Positions 1-11,917 of a stretch of 60,000 nucleotides of DNA are shown here, piece by piece. Position numbers and translations under genes: made by a program. The stretch is from positions 42,849,369 through 42,909,368 of the forward strand of contig NC_087066.1 of assembly GCF_963678635.1 (NCBI RefSeq), read 5' to 3'. Numbering within the stretch: position 1 is the stretch's first letter; the number at the start of each line of letters is the position of its first letter. Origin of the DNA: Symsagittifera roscoffensis (taxonomy: Eukaryota; Xenacoelomorpha; Acoela; Convolutidae). Below the pieces are notes generated by a model that was not told where the DNA came from, did no database searches, and was given only the letters and a program-made list of their open reading frames with translations.

Positions 1-360
1 CTAAGGACTGATCTCTTCTAAGGTCTGAGTAACTGTGGAAAAGAGGGTGAAGAAAGTCTGCACTACTTCTTGTCTCTCAACCCATCGAGTGTCACTTATC
101 TTTGGTATAACTGTCTTCTCACTGGTTGGGACCAGCCTTGTGACAACGTTTGCTGAGCCTCGCAGAAGATTGATAATTTTTGCCATTAGACAGATGCAAT
201 GGGCGATGAGAACGATTTCTGTCAAAGCACTGACGAGTAAATTTAGGCAATGAGACTCGCAGTTAACGTACAGCGCTAATGGGTGTGGTACTCATTTATG
301 AGAGCCTCTACACCTCCACTGATGCCGGACATTTTGGTGCTTTATCGTAGCTTTGTCCCA
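1..360 (-). pseudogene. hAT transposase remnant, middle part (copy 1)
   Basis: Minus-strand reading gives pieces of a DUF4371/ZMYM1-like hAT transposase. A segment with the residues TRWVERQEVV is the usual TRWVERH-type motif of that family, and upstream in another frame lies a GQSYD..MSGISGGV-like stretch. Frames are broken, so this is not a working gene. It continues into the end of the preceding unit, outside the window. Confidence 0.65.
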
Positions 361-594
361 CAGCCATTGCTTCCAAGGAGACGGGCGTAGTTTTGCAGCA
401 TAAGTTGACCTGTTGAACTGATGATGTTCCGAGTAGTCATAGTTATAAATTTGGCCTCCTTCGGACCACGCGTCTCTATGAACGTGATCGATATTTACAC
501 CAAGTGAATCCGACTGTGCTGGCTACGAATTTTCTTCTGTGCTTGTTACGATTTCACTATTTACAATGCTTACATTTTTACGTTTTGGCTTACC

Positions 595-2069
595 ACTTTT
601 CGTATAATTGCTCTCTTAGAATTTTTTGACATTCTGGTACAATTTTTTTCAATTAACTGACAAATAGGTTGTTTGATCAAACTAAAACGTCAATCTAAAA
701 ACTATAAGTATTGAAAGTTTTTTCTAAATTTTTCATAGTCAGTTTTAGGTTCATGATATTAATAATCGTTCTTTTTCTCAGTTACAATCCATTAATTTTC
801 AAACGTATTGAGAGCAAAAATTTATAATTGCTGTATACGAGCATTGGGGAGCATGAAAAGTAGTGTTTAAATAAGTATTTAAGAAATCATACAAAAAAAA
901 CTAATTTTCATGAAAAAAAAGAAGTCTAAAACAGAAATTTTGTTCCGTTCTAATTTTGAAAAAAAGTTACGAAACAATTTTGCTCGGGTGAGATATTTGA
1001 TGTCCTGATAATTACGCCCAAAATAAAAATCTCACCTGTGACAAATTTTATCTAAATTATGGGAGTTTAAACGCTGCTTTTTTGGATATTTTGGGCTAAT
1101 TTATTAGCGATTTTTTTAATTTTCTTTTAACTCGTAGCGTATGCGGCAAATTGAATTTATCAAGTGGAATTGAGGTGTAAGATTGCTCAATATAACTTGT
1201 TGTTTGAGAAATAATTATCTTCATTCTTAACACTGTTATTGGGGAGAAGACTAAGCAAAAAACATAAAAAACAAAAAAGTCAATTTTGTAACAACTAGAT
1301 GGGTTTTTAGCACTAAAAGTCACAGAATTTACTTGCTTGACTGTTTTTTTCCTTTCCGGCCAATTTTGGAGCTGGAAAACGGCTTAAAGAAAGATTTGTT
1401 ATATTTCTCAATGAGGATATCATTAGCTTGCGTTTAAATACAAAAGAAAAATATTTTACCTAGCATCATTTTTGTTGATATTTCGGGGGTTTGATAACTG
1501 TCATCTTGCCCATGTTCGACCAGTTTAAGCGCACTTAAACTTACTGTCTCTAAATTTCTACAAGTTTACCGCAAAATTCTGTTATAAGTTAAATTGAGGC
1601 AAAATAAATAGTCACATAAAACTGAAATATTTAATGATGGAATTTAGGTTTAAATATCTTGGGAAGCCATCTTTTAATATATACAATCAGTAAAAAAAGT
1701 ATTTTGAATTCATTTTATCAAAATGTTCTTTTTCGGCAAATTCAGTTTTTCTTAAAACCAAAATGGTTTGAATTTCTTTGGCGTTTCAGTTCATACAAAA
1801 AACTAATTTTCATAAAAGTTTAGCGCTCAATTTTTAGCGCTCAATTGAACTTTAAAGGTTAAGTGATTGGAAAAATCTTTTTAGTTTAGAGCTGGTACAG
1901 CAAAACTTTGCAGTTTTTTTCTTAATTTTGTACAGATGGAATTTGTTTGCTTTATCGTTGTCTGTCTTGCTTTGCTAACGGACCGGACTTTAATTGGTTG
2001 CAAAAGTTATAATAAATCAAAGTACTGCTTTGAGCTATCCATTTTTGGCTGACTGTCGCTAAAACAATT
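595..2069. other. No gene seen; AT-rich part of unit 1
   Basis: Homopolymer-rich sequence starting at the inferred duplication joint. I see no coding signal; the ORFs here are short and have no recognisable motif. The homologous stretch in unit 2 is 8156-9629. Confidence 0.5.
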
Positions 2070-2346
2070 CTAAAGATGCTTCGGCGCCACTTTATACTAA
2101 TTATGAGGGAAGAGCTCGCGCCGAAAAAACGCGATCAAAAAAATGCTCAAAACGCTATTTTTGGCCTTTTATCAAAAATTTTTTCTAATGCCGTTTTTTT
2201 CAAAAATTTTGATAAAATACGGTCTTATAGTCATTTGTAAGAGCACAAAAAATCAATTTGATTGACTTAAAAAAAAAGTAGTCAAAACTTTTAAAATTTT
2301 TTTGAAAAAAACCGCTCCCTTGAGAAAATGCTAGATCCGCCGCTGC
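2070..2346 (+). mobile_element. Decayed hAT-type MITE (CAGGGGCGG family), unit 1
   Basis: Contains the family landmarks in order: a GCGCC..TATACT..TATGAGGG..GCGC block, a run resembling CAAAAATTTTT, and a right end reading CTAGATCCGCCGCTG, one change from the family end ATCCGCCCCTG. The left terminus is not recognisable, so this is an old truncated copy. Confidence 0.6.
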
Positions 2347-2737
2347 CTGTCTACGTGCGTTCATGTCATCCACAGATATTCAAAACTTACCAATTAAAGA
2401 TGAGCTTCAAAAACTTTTGCATCTGATTATTGGGTTGTTTTCGACCCATATCAACACATAACACATAACCACAAACACTTAAGAATAAATGTGGTTTGGT
2501 TTTCAGCCTATTCATTACCGAAAACTCGTCCTGGGTAGAACTTGTCCCGCTGCTTTTAAATTGGACGAGGTTCTTCAGCTAAAATTTTTTGTGGTCTGTT
2601 TGCAGTCTTTCGGCTGTTTCTTTATTATGTCCATCAGTTTGACCTACTTTTTGCTGCGTTTGAGAGATTAACTTTGAATTATGTTTTAAGTTTTAAATTT
2701 CAGATTTCCATCTGAGACCGCACTAGCTATTCAAGCA

Positions 2738-3122
2738 TTATTTCTTTGTGATAAAAAAAACTTCAGTGGAAAAAACAACCGAGCTTTTTATTTTATTCAC
2801 ACTAATACTTTGATTTTTTTCAAACTTTTGTCTTATTAATGTTATATACTCCATTTTTTTCACATTAATTTTCTCAAAAAAATCTTCATAATATTTATAA
2901 ACTTGAAAATGTTTTACCACCTCTGTAATCAAAAGAATTAACTTCTATGCCAACTGGGGATTCAAAATTTGTCTGTTTACATAAGCATTCATTTGTTTCA
3001 TTGATATCAGACGATAACGTTATCTTGATAACCGAAAAGGCGTCGAACTCAGTGACTTTTGTTGCAAAGTTTCTACCATTTTGGAACTTTCGAACACTGC
3101 GAAACTTATCCAAGCGAAACAT
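2738..3122 (-). pseudogene. Unassigned frameshifted coding remnant, unit 1
   Basis: Two overlapping minus-strand reading frames (2895-3122 and 2738-2932) look like one protein broken by a frameshift: the first ends at a stretch containing PVGIEVNS and the second starts with ITEVVKHF. Residue use looks protein-like rather than random, but I do not recognise the family. A transposon origin is likely given the surroundings. Confidence 0.3.
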
Positions 3123-3508
3123 TTAACAGCCAATTCATCACCATTAGCAATATTAAAAGTAATGCCTTATTGTTGATTATATCGGTGATCTTCAGCGCCT
3201 TAGTCGTCAAAAAAAAACTTTTAGACAAGCAAATCATTTATTAAATATACATAACTGTAAAATAAATATTCCGTTTTGTTCGAAAGTCCGAACAAAAATG
3301 GGGTGATCTAATGGGAAAGCCACGACTAATTAACTTAAATTCACATTCATAAAGATACAATTTCCATAGTAGCAAGGCGTTTACTTTGTTGAGATCGTCT
3401 GATCGGGTATTCGACCCCATGTTAGGGCAATGGAAGTGTGGGAGGACAAGCTCTCACTTGACCTCTAGCTTCAGGTCTACCACAACCTGACCAATTTAGG
3501 CTTCAATA

Positions 3509-3814
3509 GTGGTACCACGTGAAGTTCCAGAAGTAAAAAAAACGACCTTGAGTCGCAAAAATGGGCATCGCTCAACTAAAATCACTCAATCTGGTAGATG
3601 GGAAGATTATTCAATTGGAAAAACTATATTACTGTGTTATATAATTAGTAGCAAAAAGTTCGGACAGACAGATTTAATTGAAATGAGCAATCAGTTCTTT
3701 TCGACGCAGAGACCAAATTCAAAAGAGACCAAATTCAAAAGCATGATAGTCGATTTTTGTGAGACCAAATTCAAAAGCATGATAGTCTATTATCCGATGA
3801 TTATGCTAACCTAA
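3509..3814 (+). other. 101-codon ORF with internal repeat, unit 1
   Basis: Open frame of unknown meaning, nearly unchanged in unit 2. Its 3' half is built from a repeated phrase starting GAGACCAAATTCAAAAG, seen three times within about 70 bases and encoding repeats of ETKFKSMIV. Not recognised; probably not a gene. Confidence 0.2.
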
Positions 3815-4356
3815 TTTTTGAAAACTGCGATGAACATCCAGATTTTACTATTAAACAGTTCGCAAAATTAAATAAAAAAAATTGAAATTTAGATTTATTT
3901 TCAACAACAAAAAACAACAGATTAGGCCGCCCCTAAAAAAAACGGAAGTGAAGATGATCAACTTATTCAAAATTTGCAAACTAATCGCAGAAAAACATCA
4001 GCCATTCTGTGCAATATTTTTCCTGTTTCAACGTTTACTAATCGACGCTTCGGATGCAATTGCCCGCCGTCGTTATAATTGTTGAGCGAAACTCTGCTTT
4101 ACGATCTTTCGACATTAGGTTTATTTCAGTTTCAGATGTCTAGACAGTTGCTCTTTTTAATTAATTCTGTCTGTCCGGATTTTTTGCAATTCTCTATAGC
4201 TCCTCTGCAGGAATCACAAAAAAAATTCGTTGACCGAAAAGTATTCTAACAACAATTGATAAGGCATTAACTATAATTATCCCAAAACACCGATTTCTGA
4301 ACTATTGGGACCGCCGATATTGCAGGAACTATTTCACTTGTCATTTATTTATCAAC

Positions 4357-4549
4357 ATGACATCTCCAGATGGTTTGAACCCGGGAGAGGCGTGGCTGAA
4401 TGATCTAGTGACGACTGTATCGTCCACTTCCGATGAACTGGCCTTCTACCAGAGGACAGCTGCCGGCTACGATGAGATCGTGAAACACCTGGACGTCGAG
4501 GCACCCGACCTCTGCATGAAGGCTATTTGCAACTTCGAGCAGAAAACTG
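4357..4549 (+). pseudogene. METTL27: METTL27-like first coding exon, copy 1, splice donor lost
   Basis: Starts at an ATG at 4357 and encodes the N-terminal helical part of a METTL27 (WBSCR27)-like methyltransferase, with landmarks AFYQRTAAGYDEI and APDLCMKAI. It matches the exon at 11918-12110 almost base for base and has better GC and codon quality than its surroundings. The homologous exon ends ..ACTG followed by intron GTAAAG; here the same place reads ACTG then ATAAAG, so the donor GT has become AT at 4550. Splicing to exon 2 at 17818 from this copy is therefore doubtful, and reading through gives a 130-codon ORF ending at 4749. No copy of exons 2-4 lies between the two first exons. Confidence 0.75.
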
Positions 4550-6179
4550 ATAAAGACCGGGTGCTTCTCTTATGCACGAATGACCGAATGGGCAAATGCG
4601 CCAAAAAACTTTCCGCCAATCACAATTCATTATTAATAAATTTGATGGAATTTAACGATAAAATAAGTCATTTTTGGACACCCGGGTTGACCAAAATTGC
4701 TTATCATACAACTCTCATAAATGGAAAGGTGCACTTTAAAGGGCGTTGATTGGTTGAGAACTACTTTCGCACATTCGGCGCTTCGTGCATAAAATCAATC
4801 GCTACTGGTTAGTATTCCAACGACAATGTTGGTAGTGTTATAGTTATGTCTCCTGGGGCATCGAAAATTTTATAAGTTTCAAAGTCGCAAGAAAATTGTT
4901 TGAGTAGCAGGAGGCCCTTTTGCAGTCCCCCACCTTTGATTTTTTTTTTTGAAATTGCATTCGAAATTCTATTTTTGACTTTTCATGCTATAAACTGCAT
5001 TATCAAAACGTGTCAGCATGAACAGATGAACAAATTTCTACAATATTTCTCAAATGCTAATTGCCGTGTGAACAATTTGGAACAGCTTTATTTTGTTCAT
5101 TTATGAGGGGGGGGGGGGGGTTTGGGAGGGTTGGTGATAAACTGGAAAAGAGCTTACCAATCCTTTTCATGTGGAACTGCCAAGCATTTCAGTAGATTAG
5201 TACAACCCGGGAATGTGGATTGCGAACAGGGAACGTGGATTGGAGATTACTCAATGGGTACACGAGACTTGTTTAGTCTATTATTTCGATTAAAAAAATC
5301 ATTTTGCTCCAGTAAGTTTCCAGCTTGCTGCTGTTGATTGACAGTCAATTCCAAGTTTCTCTGTTATTTTTAATCACGAGATCACAGATGAAAAAAAAAC
5401 AAGAATAGCCGGCTACTGTGCAAGTAGCATAGAATTTTCCGACCGCAGTATTTAAAAAAAAAAACATTTTTTAAAAAAAGTATCGTTTTTTTTTCTCCGT
5501 GGTGTGATAAACGATCTGAACGAAAATATAGAGCTTAGGCGTATTTGACACTGCTAGTAAAATATGGCAATTGACCAATACTTGTTGCAAAAATTGACTT
5601 GAAAAACTATTCATTAAAGAAACCATTGAAAAAAAACAATTTCAAAAACCAAAACAATTTTCAAAATGGCGCTCAAAAACTCCAACAACTATTTTATTTG
5701 AGTGAAATTAAGTTTTTATGGCTTATATTAAGCATAAATAAGCTATTATACTCCTGCTCGCTCGCTTTATTCGCTCGACTTTAGACCGAAAATAAAAAAA
5801 AATTGAAACATATTTTTCTCGATACTGGGACAGTTTTCAGAATTTCGTTCGAATCACGACTGAAAGAGCTTCATTATGATATATCATTGATTCTTTGTGG
5901 TACTTGATTTTCCGTGGAAAACTAAACAAGCGAAAGCACACCCGAATGCAAAGTTCCTCCGCATTTTCATTGATCGCAACAAAAAGTGGTCTCAGAAGAT
6001 AATTCGATTTGTTTTGCCTTTGATTTCTCCTAGTCTCGACAAACGTTCATGCCTTCTAATACTCGGCGCTTCATCAATTTCTCTTTGCCTATCTTTTTTT
6101 AAGGAAAAATGTTAATTTTAAAATAAAGAAACAACTTGAAAAAGTTGTGTTAACCTGTGCTTTGTCACACACCCGGGTT

Positions 6180-6510
6180 GAGATCCGCGACTTGAAAAAC
6201 ATTTTAACCCGTGGCGCGGCCACAAACTTCATCTTAAAAACGGTATGCCAAGCAACTAGGAAAACACTGGTGGCGCGACAAAGAAAAGATTATGGCAGTG
6301 CGACTTAACAATAGATGTTCTCTCGCAGTTTTAACGGCGGGACTACAATTTTCAGTCTAAGAACAAGAAAAAATGATGCCGACGCGAATTAAGAAAGACT
6401 GAAGGCGCGATTTACAGTCAAATATTGGCGCAATTTAGAAAAATACTGTACGGCGCGACTTTGAACCCCGGCACAACTACAAAATTCATATTAAAAACGG
6501 TACGCGGCGC
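6180..6510. repeat. Irregularly spaced GCGCGA-type motifs, unit 1
   Basis: GGCGCGA or close variants (GTGCGAC, GGCGGGA, GACGCGA, GGCGCAA) recur about every 25-55 bases between 6215 and 6504, each followed by AT-rich sequence. This looks like a worn-down tandem repeat. GC-rich islands are unusual in this AT-rich DNA. Confidence 0.45.
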
Positions 6511-6561
6511 AATTTACGTCTTGAGTTTCGGACCTTGTCATGAGCATGATTATAATCAGTG

Positions 6562-6600
6562 CAGTGGCGTGCACAGAATTTTTTTTTTGGGGGGGGGTCA
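6562..6600 (+). mobile_element. Left end of a CAGTGGCGTGCACAG MITE, unit 1
   Basis: CAGTGGCGTGCACAG followed by a T-run and a G-run resembles the terminus of the complete element at 33382-33663 (CAGTAGCGTGCCGAAGG and, inverted, CAGTGCCGTGCGCAG). No matching right end was found, so it is truncated. Confidence 0.45.
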
Positions 6601-6809
6601 GTTTTAGTTTTTCTACAAAAAAAACAATATCAAACAAAAAGTCTTTTCAAAAACTAAAGAGACGCAAATTATACAGAGTATTAAGTCAGTGAATTTTGAA
6701 GTCCTGCGCAATGAACAATTCAATTTTGAAGTCCTGCGCAATGAACAATTCATAGAAGCTGTAAACGTCGGTTTTGTAGCGGAATGTTCAGACGATTTCA
6801 TCTACGTCA

Positions 6810-7920
6810 ATTGTTTTTTATGTATACATAAAAGAGCCAGCGATGATAGCCGGTCTTCGCGCATGGTTGATCTCAAGTATGTTTTAAGAACTTCATCGCA
6901 AAATGAATCGATCGGCCGTGCATACAGTGACCGGCAAGCTGGCAAAAATTTGCACAAGGGCGTACAAACACCGTTGGCAATAGAGTCTTTGCGCATTGGC
7001 TTAGGCTTCTCTAAAGGTCGATGGAGCCAAAGCGTTGCCGGACCATGTGTTTCTCCAAACCTCAAGCTCAGATTCAAATTTTGCATCCGGAAGAATTTCA
7101 GAATAAAGGGCTAGGGTTTGTTCAAATTTCTACACATCAACTGAGTTTCTAACCAGGTATACTGGAAGAAGTTTAATGAGATGCAGTACTTGAAGGGTGG
7201 CATCAGCAAATTCTGACATCAGAAAATCAAAAAACGGCCAATACAGTTTTTGTCGATTATAGTCTTCGGATGACTGTACGTTTTCTGGTTTTCGTCTTCG
7301 CCTGTAATCAAGCTGATCTGGATCTATCTTTTTAACACTCGTAGGATATTGCTAAAGAAACCATAACCGAAACTTCTCGCCACTTCTGGAAGACTGACAG
7401 AAGACTCCACATTTGACTCAAGCATTTTTGTAGTTCCAGAACTGGTCCTAGCAGGGTTGAATCTTGAGGTTTTCGTTACTCCAGAGTGAACATGGACACA
7501 AAAACACGAAATGAAAATATACAGGTAAGAAACGCATTCCGAAGCAGCATGATCACCTGGCTAAGGACTGATCTCTTCTAAGGTCTGAGTAACTGTGGAA
7601 AAGAGGGTGAAGAAAGTCTGCACTACTTCTTGTCTCTCAACCCATCGAGTGTCACTTATCTTTGGTATAACTGTCTTCTCACTGGTTGGGACCAGCCTTG
7701 TGACAACGTTTGCTGAGCCTCGCAGAAGATTGATAATTTTTGCCATTAGACAGATGCAATGGGCGATGAGAACGATTTCTGTCAAAGCACTGACGAGTAA
7801 ATTTAGGCAATGAGACTCGCAGTTAACGTACAGCGCTAATGGGTGTGGTACTCATTTATGAGAGCCTCTACACCTCCACTGATGCCGGACATTTTGGTGC
7901 TCTATCGTAGCTTTGTCCCA
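6810..7920 (-). pseudogene. hAT transposase remnant (DUF4371/ZMYM1-like), across units 1 and 2
   Basis: Read on the minus strand, pieces of one hAT transposase lie in order. Near 7905 is the GQSYD..MSG region, at 7600-7700 the TRWVERQEVV motif, and at 7200-7380 a stretch with ENVQSAEDYNRQ. At 6810-6900 is the C-terminal tail with LRSTMREDRLSSLALL, the usual hAT dimerisation end. Several frameshifts and stops separate the pieces, so no functional protein is made. The tandem-unit boundary used here falls inside it. Confidence 0.7.
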
Positions 7921-9629
7921 CAGCCATTGCTTCCAAGGAGACGGGCGTAGTTTTGCAGCATAAGTTGACCTGTTGAACTGATGATGTACCGAGTAGTCAT
8001 AGTTATAAATTTGGCCTCCTTCGGACCACGCGTCTCTATGAACGTGATCGATATTTACACCAAGTGAATCCGACTGTGCTGGCTACGAATTTTCTTCTGT
8101 GCTTGTTACGATTTCGCTATTTACAATGCTTACATTTTTACGTTTTGGCTTACCACTTTTTGTATAATTGCTCTCCTAGAATTTTTTGACATTCTGGTAC
8201 AATTTTTTTCAATTAACTGACAAATAGGTTGTTTGATCAAACTAAAACGTCAATCTAAAAACTATAAGTATTGAAAGTTTTTTCTAAATTTTTCATAGTC
8301 AGTTTTAGGTTCATGATATTAATAATCGTTCTTTTTCTCAGTTACAATCCATTAATTTTCAAACGTATTGAGAGCAAAAATTTATAATTGCTGTATACGA
8401 GCATTGGGGAGCATGAAAAGTAGTGTTTAAATAAGTATTTAAGAAATCATACAAAAAAAACTAATTTTCATGAAAAAAAGAAGTCTAAAACAGAAATTTT
8501 GTTCCGTTCTAATTTTGAAAAAAAGTTACGAAACAATTTTGCTCGGGTGAGATATTTGATGTCCTGATAATTACGCCCAAAATAAAAATCTCACCTGTGA
8601 CAAATTTCATCTAAATTATGGGAGTTTAAACGCTGCTTTTTTGGATACTTTGGGCTAATTTATTAGCGATTTTTTTAATTTTCTTTTAACTCGTAGCGTA
8701 TGCGGCAAATTGAATTTATCAAGTGGAATTGAGGTGTAAGATTGCTCAATATAACTTGTTGTTTGAGAAATAATTATCTTCATACTTAACACTGTTATTG
8801 GGGAGAAGACTAAGCAAAAAACATAAAAAACAAAAAAGTCAATTTTGTAACAACTAGATGGGTTTTTAGCACTAAAAGTCACAGAATTTACTTGCTTGAC
8901 TGTTTTTTTCCTTTCCGGCCAATTTTGGAGCTGGAAAAACGGCTTAAAGAAAGATTTGTTATATTTCTCAATGAGGATATCATTAGCTTGCGTTTAAATA
9001 CAAAAGAAAAATATTTTACCTAGCATCATTTTTGTTGATATTTCGGGGGTTTGATAACTGTCATCTTGCCCATGTTCGACCAGTTTAAGCGCACTTAAAC
9101 TTACTGTCTCTAAAATTCTACAAGTTTACCGCAAAATTCTGTTATAAGTTAAATTGAGGCAAAATAAATAGTCACATAAAACTGAAATATTTAATGATGG
9201 AATTTAGGTTTAAATACCTTGGGCAGCCATCCTTTAATATATACAATCAGTAAAAAAAGTATTTTGAATTCATTTTATCAAAATGTTCTTTTTCGGCAAA
9301 TTCAGTTTTTCTTAAAACCAAAATGGTTTGAATTTCTTTGGCGTTTCAGTTCATACAAAAAACTAATTTTCATAAAAATTTAGCGCTCAATTTTTAGCGC
9401 TCAATTGAACTTTAAAGGTTAAGTGATTGGAAAAATCTTTTTAGTTTAGAGCTGGTACAGCAAAACTTTGCAGTTTTTTTCTTAATTTTGTACCGACGGA
9501 ATTTGTTTGCTTTATCGTTGTCTGTCTTGCTTTGCTAACGGACCGGACTTTAATTGGTTGCAAAAGTTATAATAAATCAAAGTACTGCTTTGAGCTATCC
9601 ATTTTTGGCTGACTGTCGCTAAAACAATT

Positions 9630-9906
9630 CTAAAGATGCTTCGGCGCCACTTTATACTTATTATGAGGGAAGAGCGCGCGCCGAAAAAACGCGATCAAAA
9701 AAATGCTCAAAACGCTATTTTTGGCCTTTTATCAAAAATTTTTTCTAATGCCGTTTTTTTCAAAAATTTTGATAAAATACGGTCTTATAGTCATTTGTAA
9801 GAGCACAAAAAATCAATTTGATTGACTTAAAAAAAAAGTAGTCAAAACTTTTAAAATTTTTTTGAAAAAAACCGCTCCCTTGAGAAAATGCTAGGTCCGC
9901 CGCTGC
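9630..9906 (+). mobile_element. Decayed hAT-type MITE, unit 2
   Basis: Duplicate of the fragment at 2070-2346, carried along by the tandem duplication. It ends with CTAGGTCCGCCGCTG. Confidence 0.6.
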
Positions 9907-10298
9907 CTGTCTACGTGCGTTCATGTCGTCCACAGATATTCAAAACTTACCAATTAAAGATGAGCTTCAAAAACTTTTGCATCTGATTATTGGGTTGTTT
10001 TCGACCCATATCAACACATAACACATAACCACAAACACTTAAGAATAAATGTGGTTTGGTTTTCAGCCTATTCATCACCGAAAACTCGTCCTGGGTAGAA
10101 CTTGTCCCGCTGCTTTTAAATTGGACGAGGTTCTTCAGCTAAAATTTTTTGTGGTCTGTTTGCAGTCTTTCGGCTGTTTCTTTATTATGTCCATCAGTTT
10201 GACCTACTTTTTTGCTGCGTTTGAGAGATTAACTTTGAATTATGTTTTAAGTTTTAAATTTCAGATTTCCATCTGAGACCGCACTAGCTATTCAAGCA

Positions 10299-10683
10299 TT
10301 ATTTCTTTGTGATAAAAAAAACTTCAGTGGAAAAAACAACCGAGCTTTTTATTTTATTCACACTAATACTTTGATTTTTTTCAAACTTTTGTCTTATTAA
10401 TGTTATATACTCCATTTTTTTCACATTAATTTTCTCAAAAAAATCTTCATAATATTTATAAACTTGAAAATGTTTTACCACCTCTGTAATCAAAAGAATT
10501 AACTTCTATGCCAACTGGGGATTCAAAATTTGTCTGTTTACATAAGCATTCATTTGTTTCATTGATATCAGACGATAACGTTATCTTGATAACCGAAAAG
10601 GCGTCGAACTCAGTGACTTTTGTTGCAAAATTTCTACCATTTTGGAACTTTCGAACACTGCGAAACTTATCCAAGCGAAACAT
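10299..10683 (-). pseudogene. Unassigned frameshifted coding remnant, unit 2
   Basis: Copy of the remnant at 2738-3122, with the same frameshift. The break therefore predates the tandem duplication. Confidence 0.3.
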
Positions 10684-11069
10684 TTAGCAGCCAATTCATC
10701 ACCATTAGCAATATTAAAAGTAATGCCTTATTGTTGATTATATCGGTGATCTTCAGCGCCTTAGTCGTCAAAAAAAAACTTTTAGACAAGCAAATCATTT
10801 ATTAAATATACATAACTGTAAAATAAATATTCCGTTTTGTTCGAAAGTCCGAACAAAAATGGGGTGATCTAATGGGAAAGTCACGACTAATTAACTTAAA
10901 TTCACATTCATAAAGATACAATTTCCATAGTAGCAAGGCGTTTACTTTGTTGAGATCGTCTGATCGGGTATTCGACCCCATGTTAGGGCAATGGAAGTGT
11001 GGGAGGACAAGCTCTCACTTGACCTCTAGCTTCAGGTCTACCACAACCTGACCAATTTAGGCTTCAATA

Positions 11070-11375
11070 GTGGTACCACGTGAAGTTCCAGAAGTAAAAA
11101 AAACGACCTTGAGTCGCAAAAATGGGCATCGCTCAACTAAAATCACTCAATCTGGTAGATGGGAAGATTATTCAATTGGAAAAACTATATTACTGTGTTA
11201 TATAATTAGTAGCAAAAAGTTCGGACAGACAGATTTAATTGAAATGAGCAATCAGTTCTTTTCGACGCAGAGACCAAATTCAAAAGAGACCAAATTCAAA
11301 AGCATGATAGTCGATTTTTGTGAGACCAAATTCAAAAGCATGATAGTCTATTATCCGATGATTATGCTAACCTAA
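11070..11375 (+). other. 101-codon ORF with internal repeat, unit 2
   Basis: Copy of the ORF at 3509-3814; the predicted protein is unchanged, as expected for a recent duplication. Confidence 0.2.
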
Positions 11376-11917
11376 TTTTTGAAAACTGCGATGAACATCC
11401 AGATTTTACTATTAAACAGTTCGCAAAATTAAATAAAAAAAATTGAAATTTAGATTTATTTTCAACAACAAAAAACAACAGATTAGGCCGCCCCTAAAAA
11501 AAACGGAAGTGAAGATGATCAACTTATTCAAAATTTGCAAACTAATCGCAGAAAAACATCAGCCATCCTGTGCAATATTTTTCCTGTTTCAACGTTTACT
11601 AATCGACGCTTCGGATGCAATTGCCCGCCGTCGTTATAAGTGTTGAGCGAAACTCTGCTTTACGATCTTTCGACATTAGGTTTATTTCAGTTTCAGATGT
11701 CTAGACAGTTGCTCTTTTTAATTAATTCTGTCTGTCCGGACTTTTTGCAATTCTCTATAGCTCCTCTGCAGGAATCACAAAAAAAATTCGTTGACCGAAA
11801 AGTATTCTAACAACAATTGATAAGGCATTAACTATAATTATCCCAAAACACCGATTTCTGAACTATTGGGACCGCCGATATTGCAGGCACTATTTCACTT
11901 GTCATTTATTTATCAAC

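Larger units (their letters stand above)
1..7560. repeat. Tandem ~7.56 kb unit, copy 1
   Basis: Base 1 onward is repeated almost letter for letter from base 7561, with a period of 7560-7561. By eye the copies differ by only a few changes per several hundred bases in the first ~4.5 kb and somewhat more in the last ~2.7 kb. The unit holds a minus-strand hAT transposase remnant across its ends, an old MITE fragment (about 2070-2346), unassigned coding remnants (2738-3814), the first exon of a METTL27-like gene (4357-4549) and a stretch of spaced GCGCGA motifs (6180-6510). The unit borders as listed are set by the window edge; the duplication joint is nearer base 595. Confidence 0.95.

Noticed and set aside
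35-253. Plus-strand frame repeated at 7595-7813
   Set aside because: It is antisense to the hAT transposase remnant; the motif-bearing frame is on the minus strand.
225-255. Possible hammerhead-like fold near CTGACGAGT..ACTCGCAG
   Set aside because: Only one stem and part of a core-like word are present; the conserved GAAA and the other stems are missing.
3385-3505. Possible tRNA-like SINE around TCGGGTATTCGACCCC (copy at about 10,946)
   Set aside because: The B-box match has an inserted base, no A box sits at the right distance, and the plausible A-like word is too far away.
5107-5120. G-run (and C-runs near 40,181, 45,117, 49,871 and 52,577)
   Set aside because: Simple homopolymers that vary between copies; likely slippage or MITE G-tracts, with no further meaning seen.
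6689-7114. 141-codon plus-strand frame
   Set aside because: It overlaps the antisense of the hAT C-terminal remnant and is disrupted in the second unit; no motif.
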